Source of the DNA: Cryptomeria japonica | Lineage: Eukaryota; Streptophyta; Pinopsida; Cupressales; Cupressaceae | Reading direction: 5' to 3' | Length of the DNA: 64,000 nucleotides | Assembly (NCBI RefSeq): GCF_030272615.1 | Contig: NC_081415.1 | Span: 416,604,757-416,668,756 of the forward strand | Part shown: positions 22,889-34,809 of the stretch, piece by piece | Numbering within the stretch: position 1 is the stretch's first letter | Layout: each line of letters starts with the position of its first letter | Notes under the pieces: generated by a model | The model's input: only the letters and a program-made list of their open reading frames with translations | What the model was told of the DNA's origin: nothing | Database searches by the model: none | Position numbers and translations under genes: made by a program

Positions 22889-23620
22889 ACAATAGCTACT
22901 CTCTTTTTTTTGTTTTTGTATTTTCAGATTCGGACTTCAAGAAGAGATAAAAAGAATGAGGGTTTAGAAGTTTTATGCTACTCCCATGAACTCAAGAGAT
23001 GGTAAAGATTGGGCAAAACCAATAACGACACTTGTTTCACCACACTAGGACAACTACGCAAAGCAAGTGCAATCTTCTAAGGTTATGCTCAAGATTTTCA
23101 TACTTATGAATAATACCATCAATCGAGCAATATTTACTCAAAGCAGAAGTTAAAGCATCCACATCATAGGCTCGGGCTAACTTTACACATTGAACGAAAA
23201 TCATCCATCCAAAGAAAGTATGAGCAAGAGATTCACCAATCTAAACTATCAAATCCTCCATTCATCTAACAGCTTTGAAAGCAAAATTTATTGAAGCAAA
23301 TCTATTTTATTGTTGAAGAAAGTATGTAACCATGCAACCACTTAATAACAATAAGGCTTCAAAGCAAAATCTGCAAATGAACCTTTTATTATTCAAGTAG
23401 CTCTAAGAAACAATTTCATAGATCTCTCCACAACACAATGAAATAAGAGAATGAGAGTTTATATAGAGTTTTGAAAAATGAATGAAAGGCCGAGATCGAT
23501 TTAAGATCATTAGCTGAGATTAAGACAACACAACACTTATTAGGGTTTCCCAAAATAACATCAGAGACAAATCCATGCTAGACAAGTGGCGTGAAGAGCT
23601 ATCTTTTAGGAAGGCACATC

Positions 23621-26600
23621 CTAATCTTGCTGGCTGGCAGTGCATTCAATGAATCTTAACACAATCAGGTTGACCTCCTCCATCGTGACATGTGGCAACA
23701 TATTGACCCTATATTCACATCCGTCCAAGTCGTTTGCACAAGCGGCAAATGCAATCTCCCATTCCAGCTCTTGTTTTAGGAAGGCATCTTGGATGGACAA
23801 GAATTTTGATGCCTTGGTCAAATTTTGCTTTAGGACTGGTTCTGTGACAGTGAAGAAAATTTCCTAAGTTCTGAGTTTGAGATTTTCCAGCCGCATATCA
23901 CTTTCTCGGATGGTCTCCTTTTCAAGTAAATCAGTAGTTACAAGGAAAATTTTGCTTTGTATTTCTTTAATCTGCTCTTTGGCCTTAGTACTATCAGCGT
24001 TCACCCTCTCCAGGACTTCGCTCCGTGCAACCAATGCCCAATGCCATGCGTTGAAATCATATGAACCCTCTGCTGCAGTTATCTTTCCATCAATCAATTC
24101 ATATTTAGGCATGCCTTTCAACACCTTGAGGCATGGGATAATTTTGTCTTGAACATCCTGAAGGTCAGCCCATGCTTTTGCCATGCTTGCAATTCTGGAG
24201 AGTAGAAAGGAAGTTTGCCTGTATGTCAACATCAATCTGTCCACGAATGTGGCTGCTTCTTCTCTTTTGTTTTCTATCCATTCCTTGGTCTCTCTGGCTG
24301 TCACTACTTCTTCTCCAAAATCTTTGACCGTTTCTAGCGAAGAATTCAAAAGTAGAGGATTGGACTAGCTTGGTTAAGCGGCTTGGTCAAGTGTTGAATG
24401 TATTCCTTCTTGTATTCTCTCTTCTTTCCTACCTCTATCTATTCTTGCCTTCATGGAAGCGACTGAATTATCTAAGTCTTCCACCTCTTGACCTTTGGTA
24501 GTTGGTCTGAAGTTAAAAGTGGTAATTTCATAATCCTTATGAGTAATATCTTCTTTTGACTTGTCCACTTTCGGTACAACAATTTGGACTGTTCGGCAAC
24601 CTGTCTTATCTCTTTGGATTGTGAAAATTTCTTGGTTGACTTCTTCCTAGCAACCTTTTCCAACCTAGCCAAGAAATCGGTTGTGTCATCTTCTTCTTGA
24701 ACCTCTATTTGTGTCTTCATTTTCAACCTTTCCTTCAACCAATCAGGAATAGTAGGTTGTTCAATGCCTTCCTCTTCTTGGTTGCCTTCTTCACATGAGA
24801 TATCTTGAACTCCTTGAAGAGCCGAAATCATTCCCTCTTGAAATTCACTGTCCAAGACATTTATTTCACTATCTGACTCTAATATCTCTGTGCTTGTAGG
24901 AGACAGAGGCTCTTTATCTTCCTGATGGATTGACTCTACATTTCTCCCATGGACCGAAGAAGGAATCTTTATCTTAGCCAATGACTCATCAATAGTTAAT
25001 ACTTTGTTTACATTCCTAGATGCAGCAGAACGAAATGTTTCTAGCCTCTGCTTCTTTTGAGCAGGTCCTTCATTTATAACTATCTTGCCCTTCGTCCTTG
25101 AAGAGCTTCCAACTTCTTCCTTCTCTTTCTTGGAGTTAGTACTTTCAATTTGTCCGACACTTTGAGATGCATCTGCATTTGAAGAATATGCTTCTGTTTC
25201 ACCCATCAGGTTATAAGTCAAGGTCGGATTCTTTCGTCTCAGCCCATGAACCTGCTGATCGACCCACCACTTTGAATATTTGACAACTGGCTGCATTAAA
25301 GTGGCTAAATCTGTGTGCTCTGGTTCTGACCATTTCATTGGAGGAAGAGGTGCATTCTCGTCAAAGCTCGGCTAAGTATATTATCCATCATCTTCCACTT
25401 GATCAGGCACATGGAAAAGTTCAGTTGTTCTCATCAAGCTTACTGGCAGTCTAGACCATAGTCTTTTCCTGATGTCAAACTCATCAGCAGCATTAGTCCA
25501 AAAATCTTCCAGGTCTTCTCTATGTTTGTACCTTTCTCCATTCACCGATCCAATATGGTTATGAGGATCGTAATTAGCTCTGGACCAGTAAAACGTGAAT
25601 GGGTACCACTGCATTTCAAGCCTGGCACTTTCAGCTGCTTGCGCCATTGGGCAAGACTCCAACATATTTCCGATGAAGAAGGGAAAGGAAATAGTCGCCT
25701 TTTGCTTTTCTCTTTGGAAGACTTGATATGTTTCCATCTGTCTAAGGACTTCAAGCAAGACCATTCTATTAGTAGGACAGATTGGACGTCGGTAAGGACA
25801 TCCGATAAAACCTTGAATTCTTATGTATGTGAATTCGGATACTGGATAAACCAGGATCCATACTTGCTTATCAAACTTTTGGCTTCATGAGAAAGCCTCT
25901 GATGGGTTCCTCCTTGTAGTGTCCTTGTTGTCAATGCATGATAGCTTCGGTAAGATAAATGATTGAATGAGAGATAAATGAAGTCTCTCATTCAATCATT
26001 TATCATATTGATAACTATGATAAAACCTTCAAGCAATTAATTCCTCTTTGATAGCCATTCTACATTTGCATATAAATAACCTATTCATTGATAATCATAC
26101 TATATATTTTGTTTATGTTCATCGATTACCAAATCTTGTATTTCAATTTATATCAATTAACATGATTAATGATAAATAAATGATTAATCAAAACATCGAT
26201 TAATATCGGGTTGCATATGATATATCGGGTGGCATAATAATAAAGGTTACCGATAGTTATCAGTTGTTAGCATTTGTTTAGTATAAACAAAGAGGCACGA
26301 TCAAGTAATGTCTTGATCAGTCATGACCAATCAAGACATTGCTTGATCGTACCCCATTTGTTATATACTTATATTGAGTGGCATTCATGAGATAGGACAT
26401 AGAAAAATATTAAATGCTCCTCTCACCTACCACAAACAAGAAGATAGTCAGATTCATACATTAAGGCAATAATATATACAACAAGATTATTTTAATAGAA
26501 TATAACTTGCATATTGAATGTAAATTGAACATCTTTTACACTTGTGATGTACATCAGGAATGCATCATTTACCTGCTTGAACTAGGTCTTTTCACTAAGC

Positions 26601-27442
26601 TGCAACTGCGGGTAATAGTCAAAGGACTTGAATCTGTTCTCTCCATTGCCTACTATCCCTTTGCAAATTAGTCCAGTATATCTATAGTTTCTGGCCAACA
26701 AGTAGACAATGTAGGAGCTCATGTAAAGTGCCCTTGTCCTTTCCAAAATTTTCAGCTGTTAATGAAGATTATCGTTGATTATTCGTGACCAATTGGACAT
26801 CTTAACACTTGAGGTGATCTCATCAATAAAATAGTACATCCAGGTTTCAAATGGTGCACCCTAAGGGCTGCCCATTACTCTATTCAGCAATAATATGATG
26901 TCACCATATTCTTCTTTGTAGTCTGTGCGCAGCAGCTTCTTTGGCACTTTCTTGAGGGAAGGCCTTGGCTTTTCTAACCATGACTTGTTAATATTTGTTG
27001 CACAGAGCTCAAGTTGGTCCTCATAAAGTTTTTGGTTGTCTTCTTTTGTTTTATAGGAAGTCTTGTTGTAGCTCGGAATCCCGAAAGCTTCCTGAATGGC
27101 TAACTCTCCAAGATGAGCTAATACTCTTCCATCTGGTGCAACAATTTCTCTTTCTTGGGTATTGTAGTGCATGGCACATTCAACCATAAGTTCTGCACAT
27201 TCCACAGCTAGTGGAAATCTAGCCGCTTGGACGATGCCATTTCTCATCATCCGGCGAGCAATAGGCATTGGTGAAAATCCATCTAGCCCATACATTCTCT
27301 TTCTGAAATCTTTGAAGTCTACGTGCTCGAGGTTGGTGTTTGTGACATTTTTCCATTTGGAATTGATTTTTTATTCTGGCTGCAATCCTTTATTGGCAAA
27401 CTTCATCTGAGCTTTCCTTGATGGTCCTCCTTTGGTTGTCAT
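23621..27442 (-). pseudogene. Long unrecognised protein (about 1,060 aa) inside nested unit
   Basis: The minus-strand start is ATG at 27,442 (MTTKGGPSRKAQMKFANKG). The frame reads through 27,295-26,861 (AARFPLAVECAELMVECAMH, then VAPDGRVLAHLGELAIQEAF), is split by an insert at about 25,917-26,540, and continues through 25,764-25,381 (FWTNAADEFDIRKRLWSRLP), 25,338-24,472 (a Lys/Glu/Ser-rich, low-complexity linker) and 24,349-23,621 (helical, ending RFIECTASQQD). Stops near 27,370, 26,860, 25,380 and 23,864 and a frameshift near 24,470 break it. No zinc knuckle or pol motif is visible. The N-terminal globular, central acidic and C-terminal helical layout resembles plant retroelement accessory ORFs, but I do not recognise the family. 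Confidence 0.6.
25917..26540. mobile_element. AT-rich insert with two strong hairpins in the unknown ORF
   Basis: The coding similarity stops on both sides of this block. It contains a perfect 21-bp inverted repeat with a 9-nt loop (25,954-25,974 / 25,984-26,004) and a second 21-bp inverted repeat with one mismatch and a 12-nt loop (26,297-26,317 / 26,330-26,350). The repeat ACAAG flanks the block on the minus strand but the termini do not match a known class. It could be a MITE-like foldback element; an intron is less likely. Confidence 0.5.
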
Positions 27443-27779
27443 CAACCTGCAACAAACATGAAAAATTTGACATTATTTTTCGAAAAAAATTTAAAGCTCT
27501 AACTCTAATTCTGGACGTTTTTACTTCGAAATTTCACTTTCAGCCTGTCAAAAAGCTAGAATTTTGTGAAAAATCAGACTGAAAATGGACGATTTTGGCT
27601 ATTTATTTAGTAAATTTCGCGAGAATTCTGGAATTTACTTTTGACTGATTTTGGTGAAAATTTGCCTTCAATTCTGAAAATTGTCTTTAACTCAGAAAAA
27701 GCACTTTATTTCTTCTTCCAATACTTAGAAATTTCACTTCTTCAAAAATTTAATCTTTCCTAACCTCGAGAGAGAGTGT

Positions 27780-28690
27780 TTAGACTTCTTGACCAAGGCG
27801 GACTTCGAGTGTGTTGTACCATTGCGGACTTGATATATAGTTTGGACATTCTTTTCACCTAGGGCAGACTTGAGCTTTCTTCATGCCATGCTCTTCCCAG
27901 TGCTTGGCAGACTTTGTTAGGTCTTGGACAATGACTTACTTAGGATGGCGGACTTGATAACACCTTAGGCATGGTAGTCTTCATGGATTCCAAGACAAGT
28001 TTGCATTCTCCTTGGGGCAAACTTTACCTACCTTATGCCATATTCACCTTTCATCATGGGCGGACTGTGAAGCTGATCGGACATTATTCCAAGTGTCTAG
28101 GTCAAACTTCATGAATTGTTTGCCATTCTTTTTCCTTACCAAGGCGGGCTTGAGGCTTCATTGGACATCCTTGGGCGGACTTTGCATCATGCCGAAGATT
28201 CAACCTTTGCCTTGGGCGGACTTGGCAGCTGATCTGCCATCTCCCCTTCATGCTGCTTGGGTGGACTTTGGCCTTGATTGGACGTGGTCTTCTTCCATGC
28301 CATGGCAGACTTGAAGATGGTTTGGACATGGACTTTGCTGTTGTTTTGCCACCTTCCTCTTGGGCGGACTTTAACCTTAATTGGACATCTTGAGAGGGCG
28401 GACTTTGTTGATGTTTGGACATGCTTGGACGGAGTTGGAGAATGTTTAGTCAAGGCGGACTTTATGGTCCTTTGGACAGTTTGATTTTAGCTCCCTTAAC
28501 CTTGGGTGGACTTGACCTTGTGTCGGACGTTGTGCAACTTGGGTAGGGCGGACTTTGGAGATGTTTTGCCATAGGTGGGTAGACTTGAAGACTTGATGGA
28601 CATCCTTCATAGGGCGGACTTTAACCTTGCTTCCATTGCCATCTTCAAGTTTGATCTACCATGTTGATGTTTGATTTGCCACGTTGCTTA
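27780..28690. repeat. Degenerate GGCGGACTT / TTGGACAT repeat array
   Basis: About 18-20 irregular units of 25-80 bp each open with GGCGGACTT or a one-base variant (GGCAGACTT, GGTGGACTT) and usually contain TTGGACAT or TTGCCAT followed by CTTG. On the minus strand it lies between the primer-site-like sequence and the long ORF, that is, in the position of a 5' leader. Short open frames here are repeat-encoded and not credible genes. Confidence 0.85.
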
Positions 28691-28876
28691 TTTGGAACAT
28701 CTAGAACAAAAACCCTAACCTGGAGTTTTTACCCTAGTTTTTACACTTGGAGGCATAAATTTTTTATTTTGAAGACATGGGTGTTGATGCCATGACCTGA
28801 GGGACCCAATCCTAGGTCTACTTTCAAAAAAGCAGAAAAAAGCAAAAAGCAAGCCAAAAAAGCAACTTCCCGGATT

Positions 28877-28895
28877 GGTCCCAGAGTGCCAAAAA
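28877..28895 (-). other. Primer-site-like sequence of nested unit
   Basis: The minus strand reads TTTTTGGCACTCTGGGACC. The TTTTGGC lead resembles the TTTTGGCGCCC site of the host gypsy element. The assignment is tentative because no LTR pair confirms it. Confidence 0.4.
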
Positions 28896-29164
28896 TAAAA
28901 AAAGCAGAATTCCTAAAAAAGTAGGAAGTTGTCAGAATTGACTCAAAGAAATTGTGATCTTCGTCCTTCAGGCCTTCTGAGCACTTCTGTGACGTCCAGA
29001 CATAATTTTGAGCATGATTTCCCTATTTGGTTTGGGGTGACTCTTGGAAAAACCCTAACTCTAAACTCTCGAAAAAGACTTATGAAATTGCATAGCTAAG
29101 ACAAAACCCTAAAAAGAAAACCACTGGGAGTCCCCATTTGCAGCGGGGCGATGTGTGAAATAAG

Positions 29165-32100
29165 TTACAATAGTGTGCACTCTCTTCTTTTATCTTGATG
29201 ACCTCGATTGTCACCCTGTTTCCCCGTCTCATGTCGCCCCCCTTCTTTCGTCAGGGTTGCCTCTGTCTGTGTAGACCACTTGAAGGGAAGTCTCAATGTT
29301 TTGCTGGGTGATGGAGGTGGGATGTCTGTTCCACCCATGTCGAACTTACTTAAAAAACTATCCAATCTTGCATCCACGTCTCCTGCTGGTACGTCTCTTT
29401 CTACCACAACAACCTCTTCCACTGCCCCTTTAGTCGTAGGGATATTCTCCCCCACCACTCCGTCAACCGAAGGGACATTCTCCTGTACCACTCCCTCAAC
29501 TGTAGTGACATTCTCCCATACCACTCCCTCTGCCATAGGGGTATTCTGTTGCACTACCCCTTAGACTGCAAGTGTCAGCTTCTAAGAAAAAGACACAACA
29601 TGATGTCCTGCTTATACCGATGCCAGGTGTCTCCTCGATTGGAACAAAACGTCTACGAGAGTGGCATCCCCAAGAGATGTGGCTATACAAAGTGATTCAA
29701 CTAGTACTAAATGTGTTGTAGAGGGTAACTTTGTTGCTGCAAACTTAATCCTGGCAGTAATCCTCTCTGACGTAGGGGTAGGTGTTGTTCCCCTTGGTGT
29801 CGATACTTCCCCCTCGATCGTCGTTACTACCCTCGTTGAGTGCTCTTCATCCCTTCCTTCGGATTGTGGCCCCACCACTTTCTCTACGTCCTCTTCTAAG
29901 TCAATGTCGTGAGGTGCCAATCGAAAGTCATCACCACTTCCACTCTCTAAGTCCTCCGTGTCCTCTTCCTCTTCTCCCTCCTCTGAGTTGTTCGCATCTA
30001 CGCTTGGCTCACTCTCTTGCATTCACCTCTTCCTTGTCGGCTGGACATGGTCACTCCCTCGGTCGTGAGAGTGTCCCAGTGTACCCAGTAGTACATTGGT
30101 GGCTTGGTTGGTTCTGCTCTACTCTACAACTGGAACTTGCCCTATCTATCCAGTGGTACTTGTGTCCTAAGGGCTTCGAGGAACAAACCGACTACATGAC
30201 GACACATTTAGAAGGTCTTGTGTTGTAAGGATAGGAAGTCTTGGATTCTATCTAAAAGTAGTTGTGCCCAATTGTACAACTTGCCGTTGCGAATGCCATT
30301 TATCAACGCTATCATCCATACTGCTATATTTGAAGCCCTGTTGGCTCCTATGAGTTAGCTCTTCACCAAATCCATTAGGCATCGCCAATCAGGAGAGCTA
30401 ATGAAAGTTCTCTTCAACCCTCAATTGATGCTTCTTCCCCACAAGCTATCCCACTATGTTGTCGTCAAGTCACTACGACATACTAACCTCAGCAGCCACT
30501 CCGTCCTCTCCTTCATTTTCATGCCTGGCTTTGCCACCACATCCCCTCTATTGGAGATGCCAAATAATCGTTGGGATTCCTCCGGTTTGAAGGACACTGT
30601 GATGGTAGAGCCTTGGTATTGCACAATAGATTTGTGTGAATGGGAATCATATCCTCCTACAATGGTCCAAGGAACCAGCTCAAATTCCTTCACATTAAAT
30701 ACCAGCATTTGTATGGCATGATCCACTTCTACTCTTTTGAGGTGAGGGAAATTTTTGGAGGGTGGTTTGGCGGGTTTTCTTCCTACCGGGTACAACAATC
30801 AATGCCGGTTACACTCTCAAATATCAAATTCTCCACTGTCACCCTCTCATTGCACTGCACCCTCGGCCACACCTTCTTGGTGCCACTATTACTGGCTTCT
30901 CCTGCTTTGGTCATTATGGCTCTGTGTGGGAGGTTGGCACTTGTCAATTTTATTGTTTGCCTGACCGTTAGTGTAACGGTTCCCTTTCTTAGCCCAACTG
31001 GATTGCCCAGATTTGTCTTCTCCATGCCAACTTCTTTTTTGTACCAGTCTCTCCCTGCAGGTTGTGCGATTTCTCCTTTTCCATATGGTATCTATTGTCT
31101 TTTGTCGTACACTTGTGCCTTCCCCCTTAATTCTTCCACAGCTCCTTCATATGGTTTTCTTCTCTCGTATGAATTCTTCCACAAATCCCTACAGATTTCT
31201 TCGTATGGGTTTCTCTTCTCCTATCATACGGCCCTCTATGTGTTTTTGACCATATGATGGCAACTCCTGTGTATGATTTGTCTGTACGATGAAATTGTAC
31301 AGTGTAGCTAGGCTCTCCTCCCTGCACCCTTCGTACGACGTACAATGTGTTCTTGATGCACTATTCTATTTGAATCCGTACAACGTATGGTGTAGGTTCC
31401 TTCATCTGAAATCACCGAATCCATACAGTGTACGGTATAATCTCTATTGTCTTCAATCCCTGAACCTATACGTCGTACAGTGTACCCTTCTCTTCCTTCA
31501 GACCTTCTCAAAGTCGGCGTAGTATTGTATCCATACGGTGTATAGTTCCTCCAAAACCAATGTTGTACGAAACCAATCCGTACGGTAGGTGGTCCTCTTC
31601 CTGACTTGTGAATCCGTCTACTTGCTACTGTGTTCCAAGTTTCAGCTCTTCCTTGCTGCATTTTGAGGCTAAATGGCCATTTGGTAAGTTTTATAACCCT
31701 TGGATGCCAAGGTTAGGGTTAGCAATACATAATGCATTAATTTTTAATAGAATGCTTTACTTTTTATTTTAAATTTTTCCTTCCTTGACTTTATTGTTTT
31801 TCCCATTTGTTTTAATTTTTTAATGAAACCTAACCCCTTCCTTTTTCGAACTTTAATATTTTCCTTAGAATTTTTTTTTTCAGACTTTACCTCCCTTGGA
31901 GTATTTAAACGTGATTTTCCGTACCTTCAACATTTTCCGGTAGCTTTGAGCTTTTAATTCTTTTCGGGTGCTTTTTCCGAGTGCTTTTGTTTGTACCGCC
32001 ACCTCTATCTCTGCAGTTGTTTTCTTCAATTTGCATAACTTAATTTTTCTCACAGGTCGTTTTGTTGCCCTTTTTGGCTTTGCCAACTTGCTCCCTTCCT

Positions 32101-32547
32101 GCCTTTGCTTTTTGTTCGACCTTTCTGCGTTATTGTAAGCCTTTGTTTCCCTTTTTGTTCCGTGAGGCCCTTCCTGTGGTCTTATGCATACCTCAAATGA
32201 GTCCCTCCACTAGCATGTTCCAAAAGGCTTTTTGTAGCAATCATTCTTGCAACGGGTACCAAGGTATCCCAAGTCGAAAATTTTATCCAGTAGGGGTGCC
32301 CGCCCTATCCCCTTGTATCTTCCATCCATGTACCGGCCTCTATACCGCTGGTACCACTTTACGTCTTCTCCATCAACCTTTAGAGGTTCTGTCGGATTAG
32401 GTATCACCCTCCAAAGTGAGTTCCAGACCAGTAGGGGTGGGGACTCCTTCCCACTCGCTACACACCACTTGATCAACTCTTCATTATGTCCATCCCTCCC
32501 AACGATGAACATATTGTCGACTTTTATGATCATCTTCAAACATGGCC
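29165..32547 (-). pseudogene. Post-pol coding region, proximal part
   Basis: Minus-strand frames in order: 32,539-32,210 (KWYQRYRGRYMDGRYKGIG), a basic segment 32,086-31,880 (MAKPKRATKRPVRKIKLCKL), repeat-rich frames 31,661-31,127, then 31,025-30,454 (VEVDHAIQMLVFNVKEFELV), an acidic segment 30,022-29,612 (DANNSEEGEEEEDTEDLESG) and a proline/valine-rich end 29,554-29,165. Many frameshifts join them. It begins at the solo LTR duplication TGGCC and is cut at its left by the nested unit. The arrangement is basic, repeat, globular, acidic, then coiled-coil. No family is recognised. Confidence 0.6.
31260..31610. repeat. GTAC-rich minisatellite-like stretch in post-pol ORF
   Basis: Imperfect units of about 50-60 bp carry GTAC/GTAT pairs (for example TCCATACAGTGTACGGTA and CCTATACGTCGTACAGTGTA). 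Translated on the minus strand they give recurring YTVRRIGSG, YTVHCMDSV and YTIRCTDSN blocks. Confidence 0.7.
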
Positions 32548-34294
32548 TGTAATGTCCCCAAAATTGAACAATACATCGCTAGTATTCCTCAATTTTGTGA
32601 AGTCTCTAAAGGAGACAAAATTGTAATCAGATAAAGGATATTATATACCCTCGTTGACCATATCAGCAAAGTTGATGAAAGATTTGTATCAAATGCGAAG
32701 TGTTACAGAAACATGTGACAGCGATGGCTGTGAACTCCATTGGTTGTTTTGATCCTAGCATGTCCTAAGCCGTGAATCTTTCCCAAGCCTTCTATGGAGT
32801 GGAAGCCGGAGAATAGAGGAATCACCATCAACCAGATCAGATCAGAACTGTTATTAAGTTACAGGTAGTAACATAGTTGTTCTTGGTGGATAGACAACTG
32901 AATCCGGGAAGAACACTGCAAGAGCAAAGAGGCAAGTTACATACTATCAGTCATTCGATAAGTCATTTAGACAACAATTCGAAGGCCAGGTCTGCACCTA
33001 TTCATTACAGATGTAAAGGTTATTGAAGGAAGAAAAAATCATGTTAGGAGACTTGGCCAAGACAGGTAATATAACGAGCCATGATTTATAACAGCGACTA
33101 TATAGCTGGGAACGATTATAATTAGTCAATACCATTAATGGACACAAAGCTGATATCGATCACCTAGGAGAATGTACATCTAGCAGAAAGATATTAATTG
33201 AGCCACAACTATGAAGGAGAATGACTAAATATGTAGAACGAAGAAGGAGGTATGTTACGTATAGAATCCTACATCAATAGTGAGCAAGGTTGATAATAAA
33301 TAAAGATTTATTTTAATCAGGGATGATGTAATATGCACGTAGGATATGATACAAATAGATCAGCTACGATAAAGATCAATAGATCGATTTAAGTAGAAGA
33401 CACTGATCAACTAATTAGTCAGCAATTGTTAAGACAACAAAACAATTATTAGTCTTTGATAAATCTCCAGCCATTAACCCCATAAAAGATACGGTTATGA
33501 TTAATAATTAAGTTGGACACATAACCAATTTGTTAATATGCGAAAGGATGCGATTAAAGACAGATGAAGGGAAACGATTTCAAAGAGACAAGAGACGTGT
33601 CTCTTTAGACACCCTTCATCCTTATATATTAAGACAAGCCAATTCAGTGCAAAGGGAGGAGGGGAAAAAAATATAAAGGAAATAATATAAGGCACAATCT
33701 GATGGAAACTTGCACTATAAGTCCATGGAAGAAATCAAGATGTGGAATAGGGAATCATAAAAGAAGACATTGCATAAGATCGTTGCCCAATGCAAACACA
33801 ACTTGCATAGAATTGTCGATATAATCTAAGGAAGGAGATCCAAAGCATACATTACACAGTAACACATTGGAAAGAGCAGCATTCTCTATTCTATTCTGTA
33901 GATTGAAACACCTAACTTACATCATACTCCCACCATTACATCAGATATAGCAGAGTCGCAAATCAAAGATCATCCTTGCATAAACATCACCAAACATATC
34001 AGGAAAAGCAGATATAATTCATGTACACATAACATTGATTTCATTACACCTGGTGTATATCTATATTGATCAAAATCATCTTGCATACACCTAACTGTCA
34101 AATCAGAGATAGGAGTGATATTGACTTTATAGCATCAGATTACAAGTGAAAATCAATGTGTATCAAACCATTCTTGATAAATTATCATTATTTACAAGTA
34201 TTAATAGTAAAATTGAGGAAAGAACACTCTTGTACTTGATTCATACAAGTTAAATGTTCCTATTTTATAAGTCATAAAATATGGGGACATTACA
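32548..34294. repeat. Solo LTR with 13-bp terminal inverted repeats
   Basis: 1,747 bp inserted in the post-pol ORF and flanked by the perfect duplication TGGCC (32,543-32,547 and 34,295-34,299). Both ends read inward as TGTAATGTCCCCA. No internal coding region, primer site or second LTR copy is seen, so it is either a solo LTR left by LTR-LTR recombination or a non-coding element of LTR type. Confidence 0.85.
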
Positions 34295-34299
34295 TGGCC

Positions 34300-34809
34300 C
34301 CAGGGTTTTACCGTACTCCTCCAAGTCAACTTCCTCTTCCAGGTCGAGCTGCTCTTCTTTTCCAACTTCCTTTGCCTTTCGTCGTGCCTCAGCCTCTTCA
34401 TCAATCTTGTAGGCCACGTACTCTTGGCGGTTCCCTTCATATGGAGCCTTCCACATCCAATGCCGGTCATACCTCACACACAAGGCTAGGGTATCAAAAT
34501 ATGCATTTGTAAGATGTTTGTGAATGCGTGGTATTACAATACCCTCAATGTGCTTTGACACCAACCTTTCCTCCAGGAAGGTTATTGGATCAGCCCAATT
34601 TTCATTTGGTCGATAAGGTTGCTCTTGAACCACCAGCTTTTCTTTGAGCACTTCATTCCTCCCGATTATCTAGTCACCATGGGTTGTGTAGCCTAGCATG
34701 TTGATTTCAATCACAAGATTCTCTCTTTGGTTATATATCTTCAGCTTCGATTCGTTCACAAGGTCTCTATTGGATTATCGTCCAAGGTTGACAGCTTTAC
34801 TGAGCCATT
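34300..34809 (-). pseudogene. Start of post-integrase coding region
   Basis: The minus-strand frame 34,651-34,300 reads HRHWMWKAPYEGNRQEYVAY and an acidic RRKAKEVGKEEQLDLEEEVD, continuing across the solo LTR into 32,542. It lies directly downstream of integrase in the same element. Product unknown. Confidence 0.6.

Larger units (their letters stand above)
22896..29166 (-). mobile_element. Nested 6.3-kb unit carrying a long unknown ORF
   Basis: The host frame is interrupted here, and the direct repeat ACAATAG flanks the unit (22,889-22,895 and 29,167-29,173). The right end on the minus strand begins near TGTAACTTATTTCACAC, followed by a start-like TGCAAATGGGGACTCCC and, after about 270 bp, a primer-site-like TTTTGGCACTCTGGGACC (about 28,877-28,895). 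Then come a repeat array and one long ORF. No matching LTR is recognisable at the left end and no RT is present. It may be a non-autonomous LTR element with a lost 3' LTR. Exact termini are uncertain. Confidence 0.55.

Noticed and set aside
25917-26540. Spliceosomal intron in the unknown ORF
   Set aside because: GT/AG positions can be found, but the surrounding frame is already broken and the block carries foldback structure and flanking ACAAG repeats.
28012-28484. Small ORFs of 68-106 aa on both strands
   Set aside because: All are translations of the GGCGGACTT repeat array; open frames arise from repeat composition.
30640-31257. Plus-strand frame of 205 aa with hydrophobic stretches
   Set aside because: Antisense to the post-pol ORF; the hydrophobic look comes from reading the opposite strand of a basic region.
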